This document shows, one piece after another, positions 35,161 through 47,576 of a DNA stretch of 64,000 nt. This stretch comes from Morchella semilibera (lineage: Eukaryota; Ascomycota; Pezizomycetes; Pezizales; Morchellaceae): NCBI GenBank assembly GCA_009192285.1, contig WBVU01000005.1, forward strand, positions 2,684,731 to 2,748,730, in the 5' to 3' direction. The first letter of the stretch is position 1, and every line of letters starts with the position of its first letter. The notes under the pieces are model-generated. The model was not told the DNA's origin, searched no databases, and saw only the letters and a program-made list of their open reading frames with translations. The position numbers were made by a program, and so were the translations under genes.

Positions 35161-35800
35161 AATTGTATGGAGCGGTAAATATCTCAAAGGGGGTTTTACC
35201 AAGGGTAGTAAATTATTTACCACTGGTGGTATAAGTACTGAATTACATTAGTAAATTCAATCGTTAGTACTGAAAGCTTCCTACTAGTGGCGAAATACCT
35301 GCGAACTACATTAAGTAGACAATGTTATTTTGGCATTATAGCTCCTTTTGCCCAAGAGGTCTGTGACCTTATCATAGGAATTAACATTATAGGGTATGAA
35401 TAATAGCATTGTTTCCACCACCAGTAGCAAAATAATTTACCGATCCGTAGGCTTGGTACGTACCGGCGCGAGCAGGGATGCACTTATATGTTGTGATTAG
35501 GTGGGAAGAGAATTCAATATGGAGCGGTAAATGTGTCGAAAATAATTTTACTACTGGTGGTGAAAATAATACCATCATTTATACCAATATATAATGTCAT
35601 CTTTTGGGCTGCCCTGGCGGCAGGTATTTCATAAGTGTTGGTACCAACAACTAATATAGTATAACATAGCTAAAGACAGCATTTATACTAGCACAAGGGC
35701 TGAAATTCAGTGCTGATACCACCAGTGGTAAATAATTTTCTATCTTTAGTACGTAGCTATAGTAAAATTAGTTTTGACACATTTACCGCCCCAAATTATT
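35161..35800. mobile_element. Composite palindromic repeat E
   Basis: The outer arms are inverted copies: TATGGAGCGGTAAATAT at 35165 versus ACACATTTACCGCCCC at about 35777, and AAATTATTTACCACTGGTGG at 35210 versus CCACCAGTGGTAAATAATTT at 35719. Inside lies a second, smaller palindrome at about 35385-35585 built from the same words (CACCACCAGTAGCAAAATAA and TTTTACTACTGGTGGTG). It has no coding capacity. It is most simply a foldback-type non-autonomous element with a relative inserted in it, or a stepwise duplication of arms. Confidence 0.6.
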
Positions 35801-36113
35801 TTTTTTCCTGCCATGAAGTGCTACACCGGCCCTATCTTCTAAAAGCTTGCAACATCAGAAAGAAAAAAATCACTGTGCTCCCTGGGGCTCCATGGAGCCC
35901 AGGAGGCACAGGGAAGAAATTTGTCTCTGTGGAGGACGGATCTTTCGTGGAGTCCACCGAGCAGATGTCTGATAGCCCCCGAATATGTACTTTTACTTTT
36001 TGCTAGATTATGGGTCGCAGTAGGACCTTGACCCACCTTTTAGCCGGTAAAATGACGTCACGGTGGCAGTTAGACAATTAATGTGGTAAATTACATGTAT
36101 TTATTCAATTATT

Positions 36114-36224
36114 AGAGCGCTTTGGCAACCAACTTCTGAGTCGAAATTTTTAGTTCTTGGCGACCAGTTTTTGGTGTGGATAGCCCGCCAAGATTTGAAA
36201 ATTTGGGTGTTGCCAAAACGCTCT
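36114..36224. mobile_element. Miniature inverted-repeat element D
   Basis: The ends AGAGCGCTTTGGCAACC (36114-36130) and GTTGCCAAAACGCTCT (36209-36224) are inverted repeats with one mismatch and a one-base offset, around a loop of about 80 bases. The flanks are AT-rich (ATT on both sides, or TA if the outer bases belong to the target). It fits a short non-autonomous cut-and-paste element. Confidence 0.65.
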
Positions 36225-37540
36225 ATTAAATACCTCGCGTGGGGAAACATGCCGCGCGAGACCGCCTCTTATTGGTGCGTCTGGTGCGCCTGCTGCGCCT
36301 GGACGTAGCAAGACGACCTGGACGTAGCAAGACGAAACCCGTTTTTTTTTTGGGAACGATATTGCAAGCGCTTACAGTGTTGAGGAAGATAGAGAAGCGG
36401 CTCTCTACCTTCTACTCTTATTTCTTTATTAACGAGGGAAATTATACCCTACCTCCGGAGAGTGCGGGGAAAGGTTTTTACATGCATGCATCAATCAATC
36501 AATCCGACCCACAGCAACCGAGTGACAACTCATGATGACACCCGGAAGAGACACCCTTTCATCACCCCCCACCCTCAAAAGCAGAAAGATCACCGGGGTC
36601 GAGCAACTCGGCCCCGAGCGAGAGCTGTCAAAAAAGCGAAGAGCCTCTGCTAATCATAATAACAGTCAAATCATCCGCCAGGATGGAGTGTCACCAGCTA
36701 GGGGAGGTGGGGGTAGATCTGGGTAGTGTATTAGTTACACGCGCACCTCCTCCTCCATCTACCACCTCCACCCTCCCCCCTACCAGCCACAGATCCTCAA
36801 CACCCTCGCACCCCCTCCCGCAGCTCGCCCACCCCCAATTACAAACCCGGGAACACCACTTCCTCTGCCAAGAGAGTCCGTCCTATCCGGTAATCACATG
36901 TTTTGTCTGTTTTCACATTTCACATGTCTGCCGGCAGTGATCCGAGTGAGCGATCATGTCCAGATATGCCCTCCGGTCTCTGAAAAAAAAAAAAAAAGTC
37001 AATGTACTGATTGATTGATATAGGATACTTCTCCCCATGCTGACAGACAGACCCATGCTGCATGCATACTTGCATGTAAGTATATATGTAGCTGCCAACG
37101 AGAAAAGAAAACAGCCGTGTCCACCCACCCACCACCACCGTTACCACCACCACGGACGGCTCCCACAGCAGGAGCCTTTGGCACCAGAGACAAAGATTTA
37201 TCTACATGTATAGCACCCCCCCCCCCCCCATGCAAAACGGACAGACAAGGGAAAAAGATAGCAAACGAGATATGTAGAATACAATGTACCAACTTATGAT
37301 TTTAAGGAAAAAGAGAAGAGGAAGAGAGATGGTAAAAATAACATACTAATGAATAATGCAGCCCCAAAAAATTACTCCGGACAAAAAAAAAAGCAGAGGG
37401 GTAAAAAAGAAAAACACCCATGATCCAAAATAATAAAACAGAAAAGCATTCCAACAAAAGGGACAAAACAAGAAGCAAAGGTGAAAGAGAAAAAGGGAAA
37501 GAAAAATACAAGCCAATGGTATCCAATTCCCATCGACTAA
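36225..37540. other. Gene-free stretch and 3' flank of pah1
   Basis: C-rich and A-rich low-complexity tracts (for example 36745-36830, 37120-37160, 37210-37230 and 37380-37510). The A-rich end near 37300-37500 probably contains the pah1 3' untranslated region, T-rich in the gene's sense. No gene is supported. Confidence 0.45.
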
Positions 37541-40355
37541 TTAGTTACCAATACCCTCACCGGCAGGCTCCTTCTCATCCCCGGCCTTTGGGTCCTCCTT
37601 CTCCTTCTTCTCCGTCAGCACCTGGATCTCGCGGACAACCTCATCGGCAATGCCGCCCATCTCCTTCTCGACGAATTCGACAGCTTGGTGCAATCGCCCT
37701 TGGTCTATATCCATCTTGAGTCCAATCTTGCCAAGACCCAGACCAGGGATCTTAGAGGTGATAGACTTCCTCTCCTTTGCCTTCTCGATATCTTCTTGGT
37801 CCTCAACGTGGTCATCCGCGAGTTTATCAACGTCTTCGTCGTCATCAAGCTCACCTCCTTCCTCGTCGTCTTCGGCATTATCGACTTCCGCTTCGGCTTC
37901 CTCTTCTTCGCCATATTCCTCTTCGCCATCGCCGTCTTCAGCGTTCTCTGTGTAGTAGCTCTCGGCCATGCCGTGCTCGGACTCGTAGTAGCTCTCGCCC
38001 ATTTCGCCCTCTTCTTCTTCCTCTTCCTCCTCTTCGTCTTCCTCATCTTCTTCCTCATCTTCTGCTTCACTATCCGAGAACTCCTCCGGATCAGGAATGG
38101 TCTCTCGCCAGTAATTGAAATCCGTGTATTGCTCATCCTGGCTTAGTAGCCCCACAGGTGGGAAGTAATGGTCCACAAGATCCCTCATATTTACATATGA
38201 ACTTTTGTATGTCGTAAGCGTGAGCAAGTCTAGTGATACCTCGGCATACGAATTGATGGTGAAGATCCTCGTTGAGGGAATCTTGACCGAACGGTAGGAC
38301 AACGCATCCGTAAGTCTGTTTCCAAAACCCGCATAAAATGGGTTATGGTTCTGTCCAAACAGATTTAAGATATCCCTCAAGCATGCCATCTTGAACACCT
38401 CGGGTTTGCGCAAGTACACCTCTCTGCACGATTGGGGAAAAAAAGTCAGTAAAAAAAAAAGAAAATCAATTATGCACAGCAAACAAGCGGGGAAACAAAA
38501 ACACACCTTCTCAAAGCGGAAAACGTCCGATCTGGGCTCATGATCACCGGTCCTTTTGGCAATTTGTATTTATCCTGTACAATCCCGTTTAGATAATTCC
38601 GGGTGGTGTCTGCCTGCCCTACAGCTCGACTAGTCAGATAGAGCAGATGGTATCCGTTTGCTGCAATGTCGGTATAGAGCTTTGCTACACCCAGATGCGT
38701 CCAATCTCTACCAATCATAGTCAAGACGTGGCCCAGTGCATCGGACCTAAAATATCGATAAGCATTTACTCCTAAATCTTCATCCGAGAATAAAGAGAGA
38801 GAAAAACTCACTTTGTAATTGTTCCATCTATGTCTGAAATCACGATTGGAACATCATGCTTCCAGACATACATGAAAGCAGTACAGGTCGCCTTGTTAAC
38901 ACTGAAACTGATCTCATTCGCTCCTGGTTTCAAGTTCAAGCTCTTCAGCTGCGTCGATGTGAGCCTAAGTGTCTTTGCGTAATTCTTCACTGAATCATCG
39001 GTTGTCTCTTGCCCCGGTAACGGGGGTGTCGAGGGCGGCGTCGATAGCCGCTGTATCCTCGTGCTCCCATACCCGGAGGATGAATCGCTCTTCGCATCAT
39101 CCGACGAATAGCCCTGGTCGGACACAGCCTCATACATGTGCGAAATTCCCACATCCTCACGGCTCGCCTGCTCCTTCGCATCCTCGCTCGAGTAGATCCA
39201 CAGGTTCCCGTTCCTGTCGGCCGCGATCAAAGACCCAATATCATAATCCCCGTCCAGCTCCTCGGCAAGAATCTTGCGCGCAATCATCTCAGCCTGCAGC
39301 GACTCCTCCTGATCGAGGTTATACCCGTTCATATCCAGCATGACGTCACCCCTGTCCGTGATATGGGTGGGGATATTACTGATCGACAGCTTCCGCGACA
39401 GCGCCAACGCCCTCTCAACCGCTGCAGCGTGATCAAGCGGTGGGGGGGACCGTGTCCGCATCGGTCCTCCCCCATTCCCGGAAAGTGTATATCGGCGATT
39501 ACTGCTGGGAAGTATATCCTCCGACGCACTCCTCTCCAGGTGGACCGCGGCGCCGCCCCAATCACCACTCGCGGGGCGGTTATCCTCAGGCGACGAACTT
39601 AACGGCGTGAGCCCTCCTGGTAAATCTCATTAGAATCAGCATATCTTACTTCTTGTTCTCCTTGCCTCAACAGTAGCCGCTAACACATCACATACCAAGG
39701 TCACTTTGCGCCCTTCTGGGATTTATTGGTAGCCCCCCCTCAAAATCCTTATCTAGACCGCCGCCGTCACCTATATTTAAATAGTCGGGCTCTTGTAACG
39801 TCGTTGGATCTGGCACGGTGGCCATTGAGCGCGGACTAGCCGACGGCGAGACTAGCGGTGACGTCTGCATATCCGCCGGCACGGCATGGCTCGTCTCAAA
39901 CACGAAAAAGGCTTCGCCGCCGTCGCCGAGCTTCATGGGGTAGTCGGTTTTTACACCGTTCACGCGGAACTCGACCTACACACAGTCAGACCCTCTCCTA
40001 AGCGGAAAAAAAGGGGGGGGGGGGGTGAAATCCGCACTCACCTTTTTTTCCGATGGCCGTAGGAGTGAGAATTTACCGAACCGTACGTGGAACGGGGAGC
40101 ATGCGAGGTCGCCTGTGTAGTTTCGGTGGTAAGCATGTGACATCCTACCAAGCAACCGGGGGAGCAGAGTAGAGGGTTACCATTCTCCTGCTCGACTACA
40201 ATCACGTCGATAGCACCACTCAGTGTAGCTGGACTATAGGAGACTCGTTAACTGTAGCCCCCTAGGGGGGGGGGGTTGCGTGGGGAGCAATGGATGTACT
40301 TTATCGAATTCCAGGTCTTTGAGACCGAACCACTGAGACTCCTGACATACTGCAT
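37541..40355 (-). CDS. pah1: Lipin-type phosphatidate phosphatase Pah1
   Basis: Seven exons on the minus strand (40355-40300, 40233-40181, 40112-40042, 39975-39696, 39616-38812, 38746-38507 and 38423-37541) join in frame to 795 residues. The N-LIP domain opens MQYVRSLSGSVSKTWNSI and runs through LSGAIDVIVVEQ, ACSPFHVRFGKFSLLRP and MKLGDGGEAFFVFE, including the conserved glycine. The catalytic HAD-like C-LIP domain carries DIDGTIT at about 414-420, split from the rest by an intron right after the motif, and continues through YLTSRAVGQADTTRNYL and GPVIMSPDRT. The tail is very acidic. Pah1 dephosphorylates phosphatidic acid to diacylglycerol at the nuclear/ER membrane, steering lipid toward storage and limiting nuclear membrane growth. 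The acidic tail is the usual docking part for the Nem1-Spo7 phosphatase, a family inference. The first three exons are only 53-71 bases long and easily missed. Confidence 0.95.
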
Positions 40356-43300
40356 TGTGGTAGTAGTGAGAAACTATAGTGGCCGCCGTGTATTAAGGGT
40401 GGTAGTAGTAGGAAAGACGGAGACAAGGAGTGGGAAAGTAAAGAGGGGGGGGGGGGTGGTATTTCTATGGTAGGTGGGTAACTATAGATAGGAGAAGTAG
40501 CTGTCAGATTTGTGAGCTGGCCAATATATGCTTGTTTTGTTTATGTGCAGAATGATTGGTATGTACGTGTTTGAGGGAAAGGGCGGAAGAGGGGAGAGAG
40601 GGCTGCAAGGCGTGCAGACGTATAGGGTGTATGTAGATAGGATAAAGTGGTGGGGGGGGGGTGAGGTATGTATATGTATGTGGATTCTGGGGTATGTAGA
40701 ATGGGGGGAGGGGGGGTTGCCGGCAAGAGAGATTTGTGGGTTTCTTTTTCTCACTCTCTATGAAGCTCCTTCTATCTATCTCGCTCTCTATCTATCTATG
40801 TGCTCTTCTCTATCAGCGGGATGGGTTGCAGCTGCTGGCGAGTAATATGTAGTAGCGGTGTTGGTGATTGTGGTGGTGGTGATTGTGGTGGTGACTGAAA
40901 GGAAGAAGAAGGAGAGCCTGGTATGTATGATGGATATGAAGATAGGAAACCCGACCACATGTGGGCAGGGGACTTACTCTAAGTAGATGTGTACCTAGGT
41001 ACAGTACCTACATGAGACCTTGAGTTTAGACTTGTAGTGGTAGGGCCTACTTGTACTTACATGTGGGTATTCACATACCTACATCATGGACGGCGGTACC
41101 TTGCAACGGCCGCTGCATAACCTGCCCGGATGTTGAGCAGTTATTTCTTGTTGAGGAGAGATCCGAACCACTGACAATCTATAACCATTCTCCCATCCGA
41201 CGTCCGAGCATACACATGCCTTACCCCAAAGAAAATCTGCCTTTCTCCACCTCCCCCACAATATTGAAACCGTTTTTTTTTATTTCCCCCCTTCCCCCCT
41301 CTCTACTAGATCCCCCCACCACCACCCCCCTACAACTCCCCCTTGTGGCTTGTTGGGTGGTGGGTTGGTGTCAGCGGTGGGTTTTGTTACGTTGGGTCGC
41401 TGGATACATGTACCTAGAGAAAATTGTCGGGAAGCTTGGGCTGTGTGGTACCGCCACCGCTCGCAAACCAAAACCTCCAGTCCATCATAAAAAAAAAAAA
41501 AGTTGTTGGGGTCGACAGCTTTTCTTTCTTTCTTTTTTTCCCTCTCTTCTCTAGGTACCTTCTTACTCACCACTCTAGGTAGAGTATCTACATGTACTCT
41601 AGAGTAGATGTCCGCAGCATGGCAGGATGGCAGGCAGATAGCATGTATGTACGAGAATCCCATATGCAAGGCGCTACATTGCGGCTCTCCATCTCCTCCT
41701 CAGCTGCCCCATCGGTCTATTACATACATGTACTTTTTTTTTCCGCCTGCGATTCGGGTAAAAAAAAGAAGAAGAAGCTGCTGCTGCTGCTGCTGCAGCA
41801 AGACAAGTCAATTTGGTCAGACGATGCTTCTCAGACTCCATGATGATATACTCCTTAGCATTCGTTCCCCTCTCATCGTTATTCGTTTCAGTAGTATAAT
41901 TTGTTTTTCTGCTGAAAGAAGAAAAAAAAACTGCTTCACGGCGAATAAACAAACCCGGTTTCTGGGGGGTCTCGACCCTGAACCTGGCGACTGGCGAAGG
42001 GGGAGGCGTCGCCCACCTGATCGTGCGAGTATGTAATTAAGATGGATGTATTTTTCTTCTTATTAATCACATCACGTTCACCGTTATGTTGATGTCAGAT
42101 TTCCAATTGAGTTTCGAACTGCGCCGCCGTAGCAGGTACATGCTAGCTCCGGAGAATTTAGGCGTTCCCTGATCTCAGCCGACAACGACGGCAGCCAGAC
42201 AGACGCAAAGAGACTTCTGGAAGAATTCTGGTTGCCCCAAGCTACTGTTTGTTTCTACTTTGCTCTAGGGAAAACCCTCGTAGTAGCGAGTGAGGTCTGT
42301 AGATCACGAAGGGGAATTGGGGCTAGCTAGGAGATGGGGATGAGAATAAATCTAGGTTTTCTCTACATGGGGTAAGGGTTTTTTAATCAACCAATTTTTT
42401 TTTTTTTGGGGGGGGGGCTTTCCTGCTTGTTTGCGCCCTGTAGTAGGTGGGTATAACCTTTCTGACATGGAGGGTCGGAAGAAAAGAAGCTGTATGAAAG
42501 TGTCGTTTTGGCGTAGATGACTCTGAGACGTTGGGTAGCGAATAGTTTCCTCTGCTCTGCTCTACGACTCTATCACATCTGAGTACTAGTAGTAGTGTAG
42601 ATGGGGTGGAATGGATTCAAACCTTCTAGACGCGTGACGATGAGGGCCCGTATTGTGTGGATTAAGGTTCAGATCCCCTCAGAATCTCACTGGCACCAAT
42701 CGAACCAACATCTCCTACATACATAGTTTCAGCCTCCCGGCCCTCAAGTTTTCCCCAGGAATCCCGAATCACATCCCATCACTCGCGGATACCTTACGCC
42801 TCACCTACCCCCCCCCCCACACACGAACAGCCATTCGATCTCTCTATCCACACTACGCCAACCCCGCAAGAAAGCGCGATCAAACGGTACTTCTTACACC
42901 GATAGTGGAAATGACGGCCCGAACTGGTTGTGGGCGGTCCGAGAACCTTCCGTGCGCACAGGTTGTGGGACCAGGGGATATGTCGGCTACGAGGGGGGGA
43001 TGAGAAGGAGGATCCCTAACCCTGGATTTGAGCTTTCTAGCTAGGCCCGAAGAGCATGCCGAATGACCTGTATACACTCACGAGACCGTGAAGGGCGGCG
43101 GCAATTAAAATTAATGGGATACCCTACCTCACTGTATTGCCGTCGCCCTACCTCCGCGTAGTAGAGTAAGCACGAATGGGGGGGGGGGGGAGGGCCAATC
43201 AGGGTCTGACTGCAGTAATAATTGGAGATACTCAGACCTATGGTACCTTGTTGGTCAGAACCCCGTGTCTGGGACCGGGTTAATTCTGTCTATACCACGC

Positions 43301-43636
43301 TGGGGTAGATATTATGCAAGAGGTTATACGTATAGTTACAGTATTAACTGTATCTCCGGATCGGAGCATACATGTAGTCATGTAGTTTTACAGCTTTTAC
43401 TCTCTCTAGCCTGGACTGTAGAGCACTTCCAGCCTCCTTGGTCCGACTCGGAGTCGCTAGCCACGCAACTTGTTGCCAGCACAACACCACGACTCCATTA
43501 GGTACATATAACTTGGTATAAGTGGTACTGCTCGCATAGATATTCCAGAGATGTTCAGCATCGAGAAAAAAAAAAAGCCCAAACCTTAAATACACATGTA
43601 TGCATCATCTATTAGAATTGGTGGTCCTGTTTGTTA
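40356..43636. other. Gene-free stretch upstream of pah1
   Basis: Low-complexity tracts dominate: G runs near 40265, 40445 and 40660, a CTG run at about 41778-41796, T/G runs near 42395-42415, C runs near 42815 and a G run near 43177. There are occasional ACATGTA words. Open frames are short and compositionally odd. The first few hundred bases should hold the pah1 promoter. Confidence 0.45.
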
Positions 43637-43910
43637 TCAAGCCGTTGAGCCATCATTACCCCCACCCCCATCAACTGGTGCAGCCATTTCCTCCCAATTG
43701 GCCTTGTCCTGATCCTTGGAGATAGTGCGCGTATGCTCTGGGTACACCTGCTGGTAATGAGACAAAGAGTCCGAAGACTTTGTACAAAGAGACAAAGAGG
43801 ACCCCCAAAACTGTGTTGGCCACATCATGCAGAGCCTGTAGGTTATGCTAGGTACATGTATATACTGTATTTACTTACTCAAGCCTGACTCTAAAGAAAG
43901 TATTGTACAT
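43637..43910 (-). CDS. Possible small two-exon protein gene
   Basis: A minus-strand ATG at 43910 opens a 32-base exon ending at a GTAAGT donor (exon 43910-43879). A ...TAACCTACAG acceptor continues in frame from 43835 to a stop at 43637, giving 76 residues. The middle part, HYQQVYPEHTRTISKDQDKANWEEM, looks like real protein sequence: charged, amphipathic and followed by a G-rich tail. I cannot name a family. Alternative splicing near 43775 (acceptor-like ATTACCAG) would change the N-terminal part. It is divergent from the fibronectin-III gene. Only the C-terminal ~45 residues are convincing. Confidence 0.3.
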
Positions 43911-44249
43911 GCACCGGGAAAAGAAAAGGAGGGGAAGAGAGAGAGAGAGTGAAAGAGAAAGAGAGAAAAGAGATAACTCAGGAATAACGTAATCCGGACA
44001 GAACTGACTAAGCCCCTCTAAAATCAATTCCTTTCTTTTCCTTTTCCTCTTCCTCACTCTAAAATAAAGTTTCACGTTACTTCACACAGACCCAGACCCA
44101 GACCCTTAATAATAATAATAAAAAGTAAATAAAAAAAATCTATCACGATTCAACGCCTGTCATCCATCCATCCATCGTCAACCATCACCATCACCATCAC
44201 CCAGACAGACAGATAGACAGCCAGGCTACAGAGCCGTTACCTGGTCGTG

Positions 44250-47200
44250 ATGGTTCTCGTCATCATTGGCACTATTGTCGCCCTGGCATGGTAAGAAGGA
44301 GAGCCCCTCTCCCCTCTTCCCTCTCCCCCTTCTCCCCTCTCTCCCCCCTCTCCCCCCTCACCCCCCTCACCCCCTCACCCCCTCACCCCCCTCACCCCCC
44401 TTTCCCCAACTCCTACTCCCCCCGCTTCCGTGGCCATGCTATCTATCATATCAACATGGACCCAAACTGAGAACAAATGAATAGGATGTGCTATAGAGCA
44501 TCGACATTGCTCAAGATCCCAATACCGACCCTCGTTAAGCTCCTCGGTCTCGACCTGCCCGCCCCGCCGCGTGTCTCCCTGCACGGAATTGCCGCAGACA
44601 CAATCACGCTGCACTGGAGTCTCCCCGAGAAGGCAGGGTCCGTGGCAAAGCACATCATCCAGATCAATGGGATTAACGGTTAGCCCTATCCTCCTATCTA
44701 TATCCTACGGTAATATAAAACTAACATTCTCCCCTCCCTCAAAGTTGGCGAATCCGAGAAGCGTGGTGAGACCAGCGTGACCGTCACCGGTCTCAACCCC
44801 GATAACCTCTACAACGTGCGCGTCATCGCCGCCAATGCGCACAATTTCCAAGCACCCGGCCAGCTGATCCGCCTGCGCACGCGGCGCAAGTCCCTTTCAT
44901 CGTCCACCGAGTCGGTCGGCCCCAAGACCGACTCCTCCGAGGACCTCCCTAGTATCCACTCGCACTACGTCGAGCCTCAGCAGCTGCAGCAGCAGCAGAC
45001 GCAGCACAGCCACCACCATCGTCGCGTCGGGAAGGGTGCAGCGGCAGCGGAGCAGCGTCGGAATTCGCCTTCGGCGGCGGCGGCGGAGCAGCAGCAGACT
45101 CAGGGCCAAGGGGCGACGGCGGCCGCCGCGGAGGAGCAGCAGGCTCAACACTCGGTAGAGAAGCTGACGGCGACACTGGAGGCAGTGAGAAAAGATACGG
45201 ATGATGTGGATGCGCAGTTGGCGCACACGGAGGAGGAGTTTAAGGGTGCGGAAGCACTACTGAGAGCAGAGCTGGACTTGCTCAAGGAGAAAAGGAACGA
45301 GGAGGACGTCAGTCGCCAGAAGCTCCGGAGTGAGACGCGGTCGCTAGAAGAGGCGAAGAGGGCAGCGGAGGCACTGAGGAGTAAGACGGATAAGGCCCTG
45401 CGGGCTAAGGAAGAAGAGATCCGGAAGATGCGAGACGACTCTACACGTTGGGATGAAGAGAGGGCGGCGGCAGTCGAGAAGGTCGGTGCCGTTGAGAAGG
45501 AGGCGAAGGGGGCGCAGGAGAATGCGTTGAAGAGAGAGAAAGTGCTGGGCGAGGAGATGAAGGCGCTCCAAAAGAGCATCATGGAGATGGAGGAGGAGAT
45601 CCGGTCTTTGGTTGGGGCGATCAAGGCTGCGGAGGCTCAGAAAGAGCAATGGAAGGTCGAGGACGAGAAGGAGAACGCCAGAATTGCAGAGGACGAAAGA
45701 GAAGAGAGGGAGTGGAAGGTACGCCAGAGAAAGTTGGAGACAAGATATGTCAGTGTCTACAACAGCTATCAGGCTGTAAGTTACCCCTCCGTGATTTCCC
45801 TGCGACTCGACCACTACTGACTGCCCACAGGCGGAGATTGACTACATGCGTTCCAAGGAACTCCTCATGTCTTCCCAAAGCCGTAGAGGGAGCCAGAGCG
45901 ATACTGTCCCCCAGAAGAAGACCAAGCAGCGTCGTCATAGAAACCGCAAGTCCAGGACGCACACGCTCTCCAGTTCTACGAACTCTTTCCCATCGCAAGA
46001 CCAGGTTTTCTCCGATACCCAGTCGCTCAACAGTCTTCATCTGCAGCGCCCCATGGGGAGCGCCTTCTCTACGGCCCTCATGCCTAGTCCCTTCTTTAAC
46101 ATTGCCAATGGTGCGGCGCCGACTGACCAAGGCAATGACCCAATGTCCGCCTCCATGGAGCTTGAACGTATCACTGGGGGCGCGCCTATGTCTCCCACTG
46201 CAAATTCTCTGCTTCCGTCCAACCTCTTCTCGTTTGAGGACTCTCCTCCAAGTCCCAAGGGTAACTCTCCGCATCTCGAAGACCGCAATCCCAGCCTAGA
46301 CGGTCTGGGCCTCACCACTGCCTCTCCGCAGTCGTCAGGTTCGGCTTCAACTCGCCTTTCCTCGCCCGGTAGCAGCTTCAATCACATCCCTCTATTCCCA
46401 CACCTTCCCGACACACCCTCCACCAACCCTCCTGAGTCCGTTTCCGGCGGCCGCCGCTTTGTCAAGCTCTTCTCCAATTCTTTCAACCGCCAACGCGGCA
46501 AAACTATTCCCCTCGAAGGCCCCCTCCTCGGAACTCTCTCCAACGCTGAATCCCGCAGCGTTCCTAAATCCCACGACCTAGGCCTAGACCCCATCGGCAC
46601 CCGCCGCCGCAGTGGCTCCCATGGCAGCAGCTGGGACTTCTCGCGCTTCAAAAAGGGCGGTGGCGGCTTCGGCCTCGAACGCACCAACAGCGAGCACTCT
46701 GGCCGCCGGACAGCATTCAACCCCTTCAACCCTTCCTTCGACCCCATTGAGCCCGCCCGCCTCCTCGACTCCCGCCCCCCTTCCATCGCCTCATTCGACA
46801 ATTCCGGCGCCCTGCCCATCCCCGGATCCGACGTCTCCGCGGCCTTCGGATGGCCAACTGCAAACGACATGAACGTCCCGCGCAACCGCGCGAGCCTCCT
46901 CGCTTCGTGGAGCGAATACCCGCCCACCACCGGCTCGCGCCCCATATCACCCTCGAGTACCTCCCAGCATAGCTGGTTCTCGCCTGCTACTACCGCCGCC
47001 GCCCCCGTTGCTGCTGCAGCACCACGGCTGAACCCTGCGGCGCCGACCTTTGAGGCCCGCCATACACCGGACGCGGCGCTCTCAAAGGACAGCCTGAGCA
47101 TCAGCATCAACACGGATACGTCCGAAAGTGCGCCTAAGGATTCGTCACTGTTCGGGCGCCTCGGCGCGCTGAGCCGTAAGGGCTCCACGTCCAAGTTTAA

Positions 47201-47576
47201 TCTGCAAAATTGGAAGAAGGAGGGCGGATTCTTTGGTAGCCGTAGTAAGAAGGAGGGTGATGATTCGGAGGCGCCGGAGACGCCGGAGGTGGGGTTTGCA
47301 GGGAGTGGGAGCCCGTTGCCGTGGGGGGGCAAAGGGGCGGGATTCTTCGGGCGGAAGGAGGAAGGGGAGGGCGGCTTTTTTTGGCGCGGTGGGGGGAGGA
47401 AAGAAGGAAAAGGAGGAGAAGCAGGGGTTGTTTGGGAGGAGGAAGGGGAGGGGGGCGGAGGAGGGGGAGGGGGAGGCGGCGTGATCAGGATACTCGCCGC
47501 AAGCCCCCCCCCCCTCTCTCTTTCCACGCACACTCTTTCCCCCCTAAAAGGGCGAGAGAGGGGGGGGGGGGAGTGA
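44250..47576 (+). CDS. Membrane-anchored fibronectin type III / coiled-coil protein
   Basis: Four exons (44250-44290, 44485-44678, 44745-45775 and 45831-47576) join to 1003 residues as the sequence stands. An N-terminal hydrophobic segment (MVLVIIGTIVALAW, 1-14) suggests a membrane anchor. A fibronectin-III domain spans about 35-125 (APPRVSLHGIAADTITLHW ... VTVTGLNPDNLYNVRVIAAN). Next come Q/H/A-rich repeats (about 140-215) and a long coiled coil (about 220-420, E/K/A-rich). The second half is S/P-rich, probably disordered, with repeated GGFFG and FFGRK motifs. Near 47380 a T run precedes a change in character. The +1 frame there continues the pattern (KKEKEEKQGLFGRRKG) to a stop at 47484, whereas the annotated frame becomes G/E and then low-complexity. 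One extra T, real or an assembly error, would explain this. Function not recognised, perhaps a scaffold at a membrane. Confidence 0.8.

Noticed and set aside
37650-38146. Open frames antisense to the Pah1 acidic tail
   Set aside because: They are shadows of the GAG/GAA-rich coding strand and consist of S/L repeats.
42600-42640. B-box-like word suggesting a tRNA on the minus strand
   Set aside because: No matching A box, acceptor stem or cloverleaf around it. No tRNA was supportable anywhere in the window.
46382-47533. 383-codon open frame antisense to the fibronectin-III gene
   Set aside because: A GC-rich shadow with P/R/G composition. The sense strand has the domain evidence.
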